From Bacteroidota bacterium (GTDB lineage Bacteria; Bacteroidota; Bacteroidia; UBA8524), in assembly GCA_008933805.1 (NCBI GenBank), contig WBUH01000004.1:124001-188000 (forward strand): a stretch of 64,000 nucleotides of DNA. The letters are read 5' to 3'. The position numbers and the translations under genes were made by a program. The stretch's first letter is position 1, and every line of letters begins with the position of its first letter. This document shows positions 42,576 to 52,023 of this stretch, one piece after another. Under the pieces are notes generated by a model, which was given only the letters and a program-made list of their open reading frames with translations, did not search any database and was not told where the DNA came from.

Positions 42576-44413
42576 CATTATCAGAAAACCGCCACTTCTT
42601 GTACTATGTCATTTTTGGCATAGTAGGGTTGTCTATTGCTATACGTTTATTTTATCTCCAAGTAATTGATAAAAGCTACGAAGAGCTTGCCCGCGATATA
42701 TCACGCCGTGAAATTGTTCAGTTTCCGCCACGCGGTCTTATTTATGACCGTAACGGGGTGTTGCTGGTATATAACGATGTGATTTATGATTTGATGGTAG
42801 TGCCCAGGCAGGTGAAGGATTTGGATACTGCTGCCTTTTGCGACCTGCTGAAAATTACCCGCGAGCAGTTTGTGGAAAAGATGAAGAAAGCCATTATTAT
42901 GAATGGCGACCGTCGTTCATCAGTGTTTGAGAAACAAATCTCACCCAAGGCATACGCATCGTTTCAAGAAAAACTATTCAACTTTACGGGCTTTTTTATT
43001 GAGGTACGTACCGACCGTAAATACAATACGCACAGCATGGCGCACGTGCTGGGTAATACGGGCGAGGTTTCTGAAAAAAGGATTGAGCAATCGAACGGGT
43101 ATTACCGACAAGGCGAATTTGTGGGACTGAACGGTATTGAGCGCTCGTACGAAGAGTTATTGCGCGGTACCAAAGGTGTACGCAATATGATGGTGGACGT
43201 TTGGGGACGTGAAATAGGCCCTTATGGCGGCGGTGCCTTAGATACCGTGCCTGCCAGCGGAACCAACTTGTATGTAACCTTAGATGCCGAGTTACAGGCA
43301 TTGGGCGAAAAACTGCTGCAAAACAAAGTAGGCAGTGTGGTAGCCATTGAACCTTCAACAGGTGATATTTTGGCATTGGTAAGTAGCCCCGGCTATGACC
43401 CCAATGAATTTATAGGACGTGAACGCGGAAATAATTACATGAAGTTGCTGCGCGACCCTATGAAGCCGCTGTTTAACCGTCCGCTTAACGCCCCCTACCC
43501 TCCCGGTTCGGTATTTAAAATCATCGAATCGCTGATAGGTCAGCAAGAGGGGACACTAACCCCAGAAACTATGTATGGTTGCGGAGGCGGTTACCGCGTG
43601 GGTAATCATACCGTAAAATGTAGTCACCGTCACTATTCACCGTTGGATTTGCGCGGTGCAATAGAACAAAGCTGTAACCCCTATTACTGTCACGTATTCA
43701 GGGCCATTATGGACCAAAAGAAATTTAAAAGTACTGCCGAAGCTTACGATAATTGGTACAAACACATGCAGTCTTTCGGGGTGGGTACACAGCTGGGAAT
43801 TGACCTTTACGGTGAATCGAAAGGAATACTTTATCCCTATACCTACTTTGATAAGTTGTACGGTAAAAACTCGTGGCGCAGTACCAACGTAATCTCACTA
43901 TCCATCGGTCAGGGCGAGGTAGGTATTACCCCATTGCAAATGGCAAATGTTGTAGCAATTGTGGCTAACAGGGGCTACTTTATCACCCCCCATATTCTAA
44001 AATATATAGGCGACGAGAAGAAAATACCCGACCAGTTTACTAAACGTAGGTATGCATCGGTAGATACTCAATACTATGAAACCGTGGTAGAAGGGATGGC
44101 TCGCGTGGTAAATAACGGTACGGCGCGTATTGCGCAAATAAAAGACATACAAGTGTGCGGTAAAACAGGTACGGCCCAAAACCCGCATGGCGATGACCAC
44201 TCAGTATTTATTGGGTTTGCACCCATGTATAACCCAAAAATTGCAATAGCAGTAGTGGTAGAAAACGGTGGTTTTGGTGCACGCTGGGCAGCTCCTATTG
44301 CCAGTTTGATGATGGAGTATTACCTGAGCAAACACGCCCCGACCACCCGACCCGATTTGCAAAAACGGATGGAAGAAGGAAACCTTATAAACAAACTGCC
44401 CAATGTCCAATAA
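42572..44413 (+). CDS. mrdA: penicillin-binding protein 2 (peptidoglycan transpeptidase)
   Basis: 613 residues. An N-terminal anchor (FLYYVIFGIVGLSIAIRLFY) precedes the pedestal domain (FPPRGLIYDRNGVLLVYN; NTHSMAHVLGNTGEVSEKRI) and the transpeptidase domain with the catalytic SxxK (PPGSVFKI), the SxN (QSCNPYYC) and KTG (VCGKTGTAQN) triads. It crosslinks elongating side-wall peptidoglycan together with RodA. The ATG overlaps the mreD stop and the 3' end overlaps rodA by 11 bp. Confidence 0.95.
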   Translation: MTLSENRHFLYYVIFGIVGLSIAIRLFYLQVIDKSYEELARDISRREIVQFPPRGLIYDRNGVLLVYNDVIYDLMVVPRQVKDLDTAAFCDLLKITREQFVEKMKKAIIMNGDRRSSVFEKQISPKAYASFQEKLFNFTGFFIEVRTDRKYNTHSMAHVLGNTGEVSEKRIEQSNGYYRQGEFVGLNGIERSYEELLRGTKGVRNMMVDVWGREIGPYGGGALDTVPASGTNLYVTLDAELQALGEKLLQNKVGSVVAIEPSTGDILALVSSPGYDPNEFIGRERGNNYMKLLRDPMKPLFNRPLNAPYPPGSVFKIIESLIGQQEGTLTPETMYGCGGGYRVGNHTVKCSHRHYSPLDLRGAIEQSCNPYYCHVFRAIMDQKKFKSTAEAYDNWYKHMQSFGVGTQLGIDLYGESKGILYPYTYFDKLYGKNSWRSTNVISLSIGQGEVGITPLQMANVVAIVANRGYFITPHILKYIGDEKKIPDQFTKRRYASVDTQYYETVVEGMARVVNNGTARIAQIKDIQVCGKTGTAQNPHGDDHSVFIGFAPMYNPKIAIAVVVENGGFGARWAAPIASLMMEYYLSKHAPTTRPDLQKRMEEGNLINKLPNVQ

Positions 44414-45695
44414 CGAAGAACGGATAATACGCTCAGGCACGTTTGACTGGCTTACTATTTTCATTTACCTGATAATGGTAGGATGGGGGTTTCTTGCTAT
44501 TTATTCTGCCGATTTTGATACCAACAGCCCTAGCATTTTCTCACTAAGTCATAGCTATGGCCGCCAGATAATATGGATTGGTGTATCGTTGGTAATTGCA
44601 TTGGTAATATTACTGCTCGACCACCGCATCTATCCTGCCTTTGGCTACATTATATACGGCATTGTCATACTCTCGCTCGTCTCCGTGTTCTTCCTTGTTA
44701 CAAAGCGTGTTGGGGGCGGTCTTTCGTGGTTCGAGATTGGTTCATTCAAATTTCAACCCTCAGAGTTTGCCAAGTTTGCGACAGCCCTTGCCCTTGCTAA
44801 ATACCTAAGCGGGTACGGCATCAGCTTTAAAGACACTAAAACACAGCTTATTTGCTTTGGTATTGTGTTACTGCCCATGGCTTTGGTATTGCTGCAAAAC
44901 GATACCGGTAGCGCATTGGTATTTACGGCCTTTTTCCTTGCCCTGTTCCGCGAAGGACTTTCTGGCATTTGGCTGTTTAGCGCATTGTATGCAGGTATAC
45001 TGTTTTTAGCCTCAATATTGGTTGAAGATATTAATATCATTCTGCTAACCCTTACTGCCATTGCGGTACTTATATTCTTGCTGGTTCGTAAAAACCGTTC
45101 CGCTGTTTTTATACTGGTAGCTGTATGGGTGTTATCGTGCGGGTTTTCGTACAGTGTTGACTATTTGTATAACAATGTATTAAAAGACCACCAGCGCCAG
45201 CGTATTGAAGTAATGCTGGGTCGCGTAGACGACATTAAAGGCGTGGGGTATAACGTGTACCACAGTAAGGTAGCTATTGGTTCGGGCGGTATTTACGGCA
45301 AGGGTTTTTTACAAGGTACCCAAACCCGCTTGCGCTATGTGCCTGAACAAAACACCGATTTTATTTTTTGTACCATTGGCGAGGAGTACGGTTTTGTAGG
45401 CTCGTTTGGACTGGTAATACTGTTTGTGAGCCTGCTGATACGGATTGTACAAATTGCAGAGCGGCAACGCAGCCGTTTCAACCGAGTGTACGCCTATGGG
45501 GTAGCTTCGGTAATATTTTTGCACTTCACCATCAATCTATCAATGACGGTGGGGCTGTTTCCCGTAGTAGGTATTCCCTTACCGTTTTTCAGCTACGGGG
45601 GTTCATCGCTGTTAAGCTTTACCATTATGCTGTTTATACTGATACGATTGGACGCAAACCGCACCAATGAAGTGAAGAGAGCTTTTGAGATATAA
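44403..45695 (+). CDS. rodA: rod shape-determining protein RodA (SEDS glycosyltransferase)
   Basis: 430 residues with about ten helices. SEDS-family blocks: GGGLSWFEIGSFKFQPSEFA, LLQNDTGSALVFTAFF, the loop with VPEQNTDFIFCTIGEEYGF (carrying the catalytic Asp region), and the C-terminal VGLFPVVGIPLPFFSYGGSS with its conserved S-x-GG-S. It polymerises lipid II into glycan strands at the elongasome with PBP2. Last gene of the rod-shape cluster; no clear terminator follows. Confidence 0.95.
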   Translation: MSNNEERIIRSGTFDWLTIFIYLIMVGWGFLAIYSADFDTNSPSIFSLSHSYGRQIIWIGVSLVIALVILLLDHRIYPAFGYIIYGIVILSLVSVFFLVTKRVGGGLSWFEIGSFKFQPSEFAKFATALALAKYLSGYGISFKDTKTQLICFGIVLLPMALVLLQNDTGSALVFTAFFLALFREGLSGIWLFSALYAGILFLASILVEDINIILLTLTAIAVLIFLLVRKNRSAVFILVAVWVLSCGFSYSVDYLYNNVLKDHQRQRIEVMLGRVDDIKGVGYNVYHSKVAIGSGGIYGKGFLQGTQTRLRYVPEQNTDFIFCTIGEEYGFVGSFGLVILFVSLLIRIVQIAERQRSRFNRVYAYGVASVIFLHFTINLSMTVGLFPVVGIPLPFFSYGGSSLLSFTIMLFILIRLDANRTNEVKRAFEI

Positions 45696-45787
45696 CGGCA
45701 TGATTTTCTGCATAAAAAATTTTAGAAAAAAACGCAGTTTCTAATAAAATTTTAATGTTGTAACAGGCAATCATTGCGAACAAATGT

Positions 45788-45795
45788 TAACTTTG
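45788..45795 (+). promoter_or_regulatory. -7 promoter element TAACTTTG of gltA
   Basis: TAnnTTTG match 60 bp before the gltA ATG, in the 160-bp gap after rodA. No ideal -33 is seen at the normal distance. Confidence 0.55.
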
Positions 45796-45855
45796 GCACG
45801 TTTAACAGGTAGGTATTCGAAAATTTAAACTTATAATACTTTTTCAAGGTAATTT

Positions 45856-47178
45856 ATGGACAAACTGAAAGAGAAGTTCGCTTCTATCGCGCTTCCGATG
45901 GCACAGGAAGTGAAAGAATTGATAAAAACACACGGGGACGTGGTGTTGGGTTCGTACACAGTGGAGAATGTGTACGGAGGTATGAAAGGTATGATTGGAC
46001 TAGTAACTGAAACCTCGTTACTGGATGCAGAAGAAGGTATCCGATTCCGTGGTTATTCAATTCCTGAGTTGCGCGAAAAACTTCCGAAAGCCCCCGGCGG
46101 TTCAGAGCCATTGCCTGAAGGTTTGTTTTATTTGATGCTTACCGGTGAGTTGCCTTCGCAAGAAGATGTAACTTTTATTTCGAAACAATTAGAAGAGCGT
46201 GCAGAAGTTCCTGCACACGTATACAAAACCCTTGATGCGTTGCCTTTAACCACGCATCCTATGACGCAGCTAACCATTGGTATTATGGCTATGCAAACCG
46301 AAAGCGTGTTTGCTGCTGCTTATGAAAAGGGCATGAACAAAAAAGACTATTGGGATTATACCTACGAAGATTCGTTGAACCTGATAGCTCGTTTGCCTCG
46401 CGTAGCTTCTTACATTTACCGCCGCACCTACAAAAACAATGAGCACATTGCTCCATTGCAAGGTATGGACTGGGGTGCAAACTTTGCACACATGCTGGGC
46501 TTGGGCGATAGCGCGCCTATTAAAGCGTTGATGCGTTTGTACCTAACTATTCATGCCGACCATGAAGGTGGTAACGTATCAGCACATACTACCCATTTGG
46601 TGGGCTCAGCACTTAGCGACCCTTACCTTTCTTTGGCAGCTGCCATGAACGGTCTTGCTGGTCCTTTGCACGGCTTGGCTAACCAAGAGGTAATTAAGTG
46701 GATTTTTGAAATGGTAGAAGAGTTGGGTACCAGCAAACCTACCAAAGAGCAAATTGCCGCTTACGTAAACAAAACCCTTAAAGAAGGTAAAGTAGTGCCC
46801 GGATACGGACACGCTGTGTTGCGCAAAACCGACCCTCGCTTTACTGCACAGGCTGATTTTGCTAAACGCCACAATATTGATGACGACTTTGTAAACATCG
46901 TATGGAATGTGTACGAAGTAGTACCTCCAATTTTGGAAAACCTTGGTAAGGTGAAAAACCCTTGGCCAAACGTTGATGCCCATAGCGGTGCCCTTTTGGT
47001 GCATTTCGGCATGAAGGAGTACGATTTTTACACCGTAATGTTTGGCGTATCACGTGCTTTGGGTGTATTGGCTCAATTGATTTGGGACCGCGCCTTAGCT
47101 CATCCAATAGAGCGTCCAAAATCGGTAACTACCGAGTGGATGAAAGAAAAGGTGAAAGCCTCTCTTGCAAAAGGATAA
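45856..47178 (+). CDS. gltA: citrate synthase (eukaryote-like type)
   Basis: 440 residues. The active-site blocks are all present: HADHEGGNVSAHTTHLVGSA (first His), GLAGPLHGLANQEV, PGYGHAVLRKTDPRF (second His), and the Asp block NVDAHSGALLVHFGM. The order and wording (GLVTETSLLDAEEGIRFRGY, HPMTQ) follow the mitochondrial-like citrate synthase found in many Bacteroidota, not the allosteric E. coli form. It condenses acetyl-CoA and oxaloacetate at the entry of the TCA cycle. Monocistronic, with its own promoter and terminator. Confidence 0.95.
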   Translation: MDKLKEKFASIALPMAQEVKELIKTHGDVVLGSYTVENVYGGMKGMIGLVTETSLLDAEEGIRFRGYSIPELREKLPKAPGGSEPLPEGLFYLMLTGELPSQEDVTFISKQLEERAEVPAHVYKTLDALPLTTHPMTQLTIGIMAMQTESVFAAAYEKGMNKKDYWDYTYEDSLNLIARLPRVASYIYRRTYKNNEHIAPLQGMDWGANFAHMLGLGDSAPIKALMRLYLTIHADHEGGNVSAHTTHLVGSALSDPYLSLAAAMNGLAGPLHGLANQEVIKWIFEMVEELGTSKPTKEQIAAYVNKTLKEGKVVPGYGHAVLRKTDPRFTAQADFAKRHNIDDDFVNIVWNVYEVVPPILENLGKVKNPWPNVDAHSGALLVHFGMKEYDFYTVMFGVSRALGVLAQLIWDRALAHPIERPKSVTTEWMKEKVKASLAKG

Positions 47179-47202
47179 TCATTCCTAAAATTATTGATAT
47201 AC

Positions 47203-47232
47203 AAAGAGCCCCGTTTGGGGCTTTTTTGTTTT
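47203..47232 (+). terminator. intrinsic terminator of gltA
   Basis: Stem AGCCCC / GGGGCT with loop GTTT, preceded by AAAG and followed by TTTTTGTTTT. Strong rho-independent form. Confidence 0.9.
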
Positions 47233-47263
47233 GTATCGGGGTTGAAAAACCGTTCGGGATTAA

Positions 47264-47334
47264 ATTACAACGCGAAGCGGGACTTAAGTCCCGCTTCGCG
47301 TTGTAATCTCAATAGCAACAGATTTCAATCTGTT
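47264..47334. repeat. composite hairpin element, copy D (hairpins 2 and 3)
   Basis: Hairpin 2 is a perfect 44-bp palindrome at 47264-47307 with ends ATTAC/GTAAT, variable arm AACGCGAAGCG matched by CGCTTCGCGTT, and core GGACTTAAGTCC. The linker CTCAATAGC leads to hairpin 3, AACAGATTTCAATCTGTT (47317-47334). A degenerate remnant of hairpin 1 (CGGGGTTG..CGTTCGGG) may lie at 47237-47258. It sits between convergent genes just after the gltA terminator. Confidence 0.9.
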
Positions 47335-47348
47335 CTGCAAAAACACTC

Positions 47349-48788
47349 TTATTTCTTCCTAAACAAATACACCTCGTAATTATGGCCGCCCAATGTAGTA
47401 AAAGGGTTTTTGGGTGTAATTTGGTGTATCAGTTCGTAATCAGGATTACCTTTAATATCTGCCAGCGGATATTGACATTCATTAGGGCCAAAGTGCATAT
47501 CATATACAATCAGGCTGCCCTGCGGTACCTCGTTGCTGCGTTTGGCATCGTGCAAATATGCCCTTTGGTTAGGGTCAAACGGGTCTACATCAAAAGCAAG
47601 CGCCGCTGTAGGGGCAAAATAATACACCTTATTCCCTTCTTTATAATACTTGCTTTGTTTGTACCAATTACCTGCATCGTACAATACGGTCTCCTCAGGC
47701 CCCAGCATTATGGGCAGCTTATAATTATTAATAGGATACTGCACCACATAAAACAAAATGGTAGCAACAATGGCCAATCGTAGGTTTATATTAGCCACAA
47801 AGGGCTTGTAAATAGATTCTACACCGCGTGTGCTTATTAATGCCAGCAAAGGCAAAATGCTGCCGAATACACGGCCCAGTCCTGCCGAGCCCTGTATACC
47901 GTAGTACCAAACAATACTGTGGGCAAAAAAGAAGGCCAAAGCCAGTGTAAGTATCAGCAGCCAATATTTTAACGTTGGCTCTGCATTAGTTATCCCTGTA
48001 GTTTTTGATGCCCTGTTGAGACGGAAAAACAGCGACAAGAACCCGATAATAAACAACCACTTTTGCGGCTCACCAATAATGTAGCGGTATGCATCAGCAT
48101 AGTGCCAAAAGTAATTACTGCGCCCATACACTCCGTCTTTGCCCGAGTAGGGGTTTTGGCTAAACACCCAAAGCAAATCGTGGTAATGGTAAAAATATCC
48201 TATCAGGCTATACACCACCAACCCCGCACCCAAAAACAAAAACGGGATAAACTTGCGCTGGGTTAGGAAAAATATTCCCACCAGCGGCAGCAGTATAAAA
48301 CCTTCAGTACGGGCAAAGGGCAGCAACGAGAATATAATTGCCGACGCATAGTATTTATCAGCCACTAAGAAATAAATACCCGCAGCCAATACCATACTAA
48401 AAGTAACCTCGGTAAGGGCTGAGTTTAGCTCTAAAAAATATAGCGGGGCAAACAACAGCAAAACCACTGATGCCACAGCCGTTTTCAGCCCCAAGCGGTC
48501 GGCGGTTTTGTAGGTAAACCACGCCGTTACCATACCCGCAAGGCAGTTGTATATCTTGGCTCCCGTAAAGCCCCATTGGGCAAAGGGTGATAGCAGTAAG
48601 GTGTGTAAAGGTTTACCCCAATGGTCTAAAAAATTTTCGGGGTGAATAAACGCATAGCGGGCAATCAGGTAATGCTGAAAACTGTCTTCGCCGCCCTCAG
48701 TACCTGTGGAAATAGACACCAGCCATGCAAAAGCACCGAACAGCAATGCCAGTGCTACTAATACGATATGATCTTGTTTTATTTGCAA
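47349..48788 (-). CDS. GT-C-fold-like integral membrane protein (putative glycosyltransferase)
   Basis: 479 residues from a TTG at 48788; the in-frame ATG at 48824 lies at the -33 position of the promoter and is rejected. About eleven helices are visible. An acidic loop after the first helix (GTEGGEDSFQHYLIARYAFI) and the DHWGKPLHTLLLSPFA loop have the character of the catalytic first loop of GT-C (GT39/ArnT-like) enzymes, and a soluble C-terminal domain follows (YDMHFGPNECQYPLADIKG). It would transfer sugars from a lipid-linked donor outside the inner membrane. No specific family is certain. Confidence 0.75.
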   Translation of the reverse strand: MQIKQDHIVLVALALLFGAFAWLVSISTGTEGGEDSFQHYLIARYAFIHPENFLDHWGKPLHTLLLSPFAQWGFTGAKIYNCLAGMVTAWFTYKTADRLGLKTAVASVVLLLFAPLYFLELNSALTEVTFSMVLAAGIYFLVADKYYASAIIFSLLPFARTEGFILLPLVGIFFLTQRKFIPFLFLGAGLVVYSLIGYFYHYHDLLWVFSQNPYSGKDGVYGRSNYFWHYADAYRYIIGEPQKWLFIIGFLSLFFRLNRASKTTGITNAEPTLKYWLLILTLALAFFFAHSIVWYYGIQGSAGLGRVFGSILPLLALISTRGVESIYKPFVANINLRLAIVATILFYVVQYPINNYKLPIMLGPEETVLYDAGNWYKQSKYYKEGNKVYYFAPTAALAFDVDPFDPNQRAYLHDAKRSNEVPQGSLIVYDMHFGPNECQYPLADIKGNPDYELIHQITPKNPFTTLGGHNYEVYLFRKK

Positions 48789-48794
48789 GCACTG

Positions 48795-48802
48795 CAAAAC
48801 TA
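48795..48802 (-). promoter_or_regulatory. promoter TTG-N19-TAGTTTTG (minus strand)
   Basis: On the minus strand TAGTTTTG (48802-48795) has a TTG 19 bp upstream (48824-48822), matching the Bacteroidota -33/-7 arrangement. The TTG start codon at 48788 lies 6 bp beyond it, so the message may be leaderless. Confidence 0.65.
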
Positions 48803-48991
48803 AGGCTTTGCCGTAAAAACACAACCCCCTGTGTTACGATGTTATACCGTTACGCTGTTATGTTGTTATTTTTGTTACGCACAGCACTAAGATTTGGACT
48901 TGAAAGGGGCAAAAAATCAAAGAACTTAGATTTAGTAATTGGAAACTGTTTCTTTTATCCCCTTCCCACTTAATCCTAAGTACGACATATT

Positions 48992-49048
48992 AACAGGGTT
49001 GAATCCTGTTCTGTTAAGATTGCCAAAGCGGCGGGTTTCAACCCGCCG
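48992..49048. repeat. composite hairpin element, copy C (lacks the central hairpin)
   Basis: Hairpin 3 (AACAGGGTTGAATCCTGTT, 48992-49010), linker CTGTTAAGATTGCCAAAG, then hairpin 1, the perfect CGGCGGGTTTCAACCCGCCG (49029-49048). Compared with copy A, the segment between AAGATT and GCCAAAG, i.e. exactly the central palindrome plus its ATTACC/GGTAAT ends, is missing. Confidence 0.88.
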
Positions 49049-49091
49049 AGAGAAAATACACCTTGATGATAAATAATTAAGGAGGATAAGA

Positions 49092-51302
49092 TTACCTGTA
49101 ATATCGGTTGTTAAATACCAACCCGTTTTGTTTTTGCTGTATAAACGGCCACCGTGCAGGGCGCACCAACAAATTATCAATGTATAAGAGTTCATTGGGC
49201 TTGGCTCCGTCTTTTAAAAGTTGTACGCGGGCTTTGCCGTTTGTGGTGGTGTAATTGTATTCTACCAGCATCCAATCGTCCATCACGGCTTGCACATGGT
49301 TAAGCACGTGCACCCGTTCAGTCCCTTTTGCCTCATCCACCAGCAGCTTCAACTGTGGTAATCCTTCGGTGCGGGCATATATCCAAAACGATACGGATAT
49401 ACTGTCGCCAAGCTCTACGGATGTTGTATCTATAAGTGTTGTGGTTTCAGTGCCCTTTATTTCCAAAGCACCCGCCCCTTCAAAAAACAGTTTAGAGGGG
49501 TGGTTTTCATAGGCTTTAAAAATAAAAGGACTTACCTCGTATTCCGTATTTCCCACAAAATCTATAATGTGCTTTGCCCTTCGTTGTATCAGCGTTTCCA
49601 GCTTTTGAGCCGTAATTTCATAAAGCCTGAAACTATCGGTTTGCACAATGGGGTGTAACTCCCGGTAAAAAGGGAGCGACACGCTATCCCGCAAAAAGTG
49701 CAGTAATAGATAGGGTTTTGTTGCTTTTTTTAGCAGCGCAGGCACTTGTGTAATCTCGTAACCCATTTCTAATTGCTGCAAGGTTTGAGTAAGCGATGTT
49801 CTGCTCATTTTCACTGCCTGCAACGGTATGCCCGTTTGCCACGATAACAGCATACTTTGCCCCACAATGGTATCAGACAAGGGGACTTTGCCAATATTCT
49901 CAGAACCTTCGTGGTAAAAGGGAATAGGTATAATGGCTTCGTATCTTTCGGGGGTAAGGTGCTGGGGTACCCACGCAAGCGGTTGGCGAGGATTGTTGAT
50001 AATACCGTGGGTGTGAATGTTGTACAATACGCCTTCTACGGCCAAAATGCCAATCATTGCCCAAGGCAACCATTGGTATCGGCTCTTTGCACGCACTTTA
50101 GTAAACACGTACACCAGCATAAAAATATTAAGCCCATAAAACACCACCCAAAGCAGGCGACCCAAACTGCGGAACTGCTTTAACAATCCTAAGTATTTTG
50201 AGATGGAAGGAATATTGAACAAAAAGGGGACAAACGCCGCATACACAAACACCATACAGGCTGCAAGCAGCAACACCCGCAAAAACTGTTGATTATAGGT
50301 AGCGATTGATGGAGTTTCCTCAGCCTCTTTTTTAGTTTTTATTTTAGAATAGATACCGTTTCCTATCGCCCACAAAACAAACAGCAACACAGGCAATCCG
50401 GCATAGGCAATGGTTTCTACCGATACTTTGCGAACGCCCAATGCCTGCTTCAGCGGTTTAAAATAATCATAATCCAGCGGCAGCAATAAGCCCTCCCAGT
50501 AGGCGGCGTATTCAACAATACCGTAAGGTTGGGTGGGGCGGTCGGTAACGGTGTCTGTCAACTTCAGCCACAAAAAATACAACCCAAAAGGCAGTACTAT
50601 TTGTATGAACAGGTGGGGAATTGCCTTTTTCAGTGTGATACCGTTTCCCTTGCTCACTAAAAACACCAACCAAACACACAGCACCAAAGCTCCCACAATT
50701 ACCAAGTAATACACGTGTATAAACAGCAATAGCAATAGGGTAAGCCCCATGGCAAGGCTAAGTGTAACAACGGGTTTCTCAAAAAACCGGTATAACCACC
50801 AAATAAACAGGGGAACTACAAAGCAATACGCAAGTGCAAAATGCCCGTCGAAACGGTCGATTTGTGGCGACATCATGCCCACGGCAACCGCAGCTGCCAC
50901 TGCAAACCATTGGTGATTGGTAAAAGCCAGAAACAGTTTATACAAGATGCCGATGGCTACCAGTAAGCCGATAAACAACAGCAGATTATTAATGCCTACG
51001 GCAACATTGCCCACAGGGGTAATGTTGTTGTTTACAAAACGGGCAGCATTGCTGATAAGGGGTTGGTTATCAGTAAACACTACGTGTTCGCCCCAAGGGT
51101 GATTCATCCCCCTGAAATGGTTGTAACTGCTATCGTACTGTACGTGCCACGCGAAGGTGTAGTAGTTTTTTATCCCATCACCACCGGGACTAAACAAATA
51201 GCTGTTAGGGCTAAAGATAAATTTACCGTAAAACAGCAGGATAACTGCACAGCCTATACCCAGTGCCCACCAAATACCGTATTTGCGGGTGGTACTATTC
51301 AT
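49092..51302 (-). CDS. large polytopic membrane protein, GT-C/YfhO-like
   Basis: 736 residues from ATG 51302 (MNSTTRKYGIWWALG). An acidic first external loop (FSPGGDGIKNYYTFAWHVQY, with HFRGMNHPWGEHVVFTDNQP) is followed by about eleven helices to residue 460 and a soluble C-terminal region with beta-rich character (about 470-736, FWIYARTEGLPQLKLLVDEA). This plan resembles bacterial GT-C membrane transferases of the YfhO/DUF6311 type. The start overlaps the end of the GT2 gene by 8 bp; both likely act in the same surface-glycan or lipid-glycosylation path. Confidence 0.72.
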   Translation of the reverse strand: MNSTTRKYGIWWALGIGCAVILLFYGKFIFSPNSYLFSPGGDGIKNYYTFAWHVQYDSSYNHFRGMNHPWGEHVVFTDNQPLISNAARFVNNNITPVGNVAVGINNLLLFIGLLVAIGILYKLFLAFTNHQWFAVAAAVAVGMMSPQIDRFDGHFALAYCFVVPLFIWWLYRFFEKPVVTLSLAMGLTLLLLLFIHVYYLVIVGALVLCVWLVFLVSKGNGITLKKAIPHLFIQIVLPFGLYFLWLKLTDTVTDRPTQPYGIVEYAAYWEGLLLPLDYDYFKPLKQALGVRKVSVETIAYAGLPVLLFVLWAIGNGIYSKIKTKKEAEETPSIATYNQQFLRVLLLAACMVFVYAAFVPFLFNIPSISKYLGLLKQFRSLGRLLWVVFYGLNIFMLVYVFTKVRAKSRYQWLPWAMIGILAVEGVLYNIHTHGIINNPRQPLAWVPQHLTPERYEAIIPIPFYHEGSENIGKVPLSDTIVGQSMLLSWQTGIPLQAVKMSRTSLTQTLQQLEMGYEITQVPALLKKATKPYLLLHFLRDSVSLPFYRELHPIVQTDSFRLYEITAQKLETLIQRRAKHIIDFVGNTEYEVSPFIFKAYENHPSKLFFEGAGALEIKGTETTTLIDTTSVELGDSISVSFWIYARTEGLPQLKLLVDEAKGTERVHVLNHVQAVMDDWMLVEYNYTTTNGKARVQLLKDGAKPNELLYIDNLLVRPARWPFIQQKQNGLVFNNRYYR

Positions 51303-52023
51303 AAGGCTGGTGACGGCGCACAATGCGCAGTATTTTTATAAAGTTCCAGAATTCGCCTGTAAGAATTTTCAGGTTCATTTTAGAGAAAACCACATCGCTG
51401 CGAAGTACCACAAACACGGGTTCCATTTTCACTGTTTTGGTTTTACTGGCAATGGCAATAAACTCCATGTCAAACAAAAACCGTTCAATGGTGGTACTCA
51501 TAAATACCTTTTTGCCGCGCTGATTGAAGCCTTTTAAACCGCATTGGGTATCGGTAATGGGTAGCCTGAATACCACTTTAAACACAAACCTCAACACCTT
51601 CGATATCCATTTACGCTTTAGCGGGGTGTTCTCGTAGTATTCGTTATCGCGGGTGCCGATGGCAATATCACTTCCCTGTTCCAAACTCTGCACAATCTTC
51701 ACCATGCTTTCGTACTCGTACGGAAAATCAATATCGGTGTACAGTATCAGCCCGTCTTCAATACCCTTTATACCTTCACGCAAGGCATATCCTTTACCGT
51801 GATTAACAGGGTAAGTGATATAGGTAACATTGGGCAGGTGTTGGTGCAGGTATTGTAATTGTGCTTCACCGATGCCGGTTGAGGAGGCGTCATTCACCAC
51901 CACTGGGTGAATCTGATAGGCGGGCAGGTATTGTTTTATATCGCTAAAATGATTGCACAATTGTACTTCCCAGCCCTCATGGGGATTGTAGCAGGGCACA
52001 ACGATATGCAGGGCTTGGGTCAT
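51295..52023 (-). CDS. family 2 glycosyltransferase (dolichol-phosphate mannosyltransferase-like)
   Basis: 242 residues of a GT-A fold. LHIVVPCYNPHEG is the nucleotide-binding opening, VVVNDASSTG the first Asp, ILYTDIDFPYE the DxD metal motif, and TDTQCGLKGFN, FLFDMEFIAIA and the terminal RIVRRHQ close the catalytic domain. The order DIDFP/DTQCGLKGF is that of polyprenyl-phosphate mannosyl/glucosyl transferases, which make the lipid-linked donor used by GT-C enzymes. It overlaps such a membrane protein gene by 8 bp, a natural donor-acceptor pair. Confidence 0.9.
   Translation of the reverse strand: MTQALHIVVPCYNPHEGWEVQLCNHFSDIKQYLPAYQIHPVVVNDASSTGIGEAQLQYLHQHLPNVTYITYPVNHGKGYALREGIKGIEDGLILYTDIDFPYEYESMVKIVQSLEQGSDIAIGTRDNEYYENTPLKRKWISKVLRFVFKVVFRLPITDTQCGLKGFNQRGKKVFMSTTIERFLFDMEFIAIASKTKTVKMEPVFVVLRSDVVFSKMNLKILTGEFWNFIKILRIVRRHQPYE

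Noticed and set aside
48789-48824. Upstream ATG of the membrane protein gene ending at 47349
   Set aside because: The ATG overlaps the -33 of a well-formed promoter whose -7 lies downstream of it, so it would not be transcribed from that promoter.
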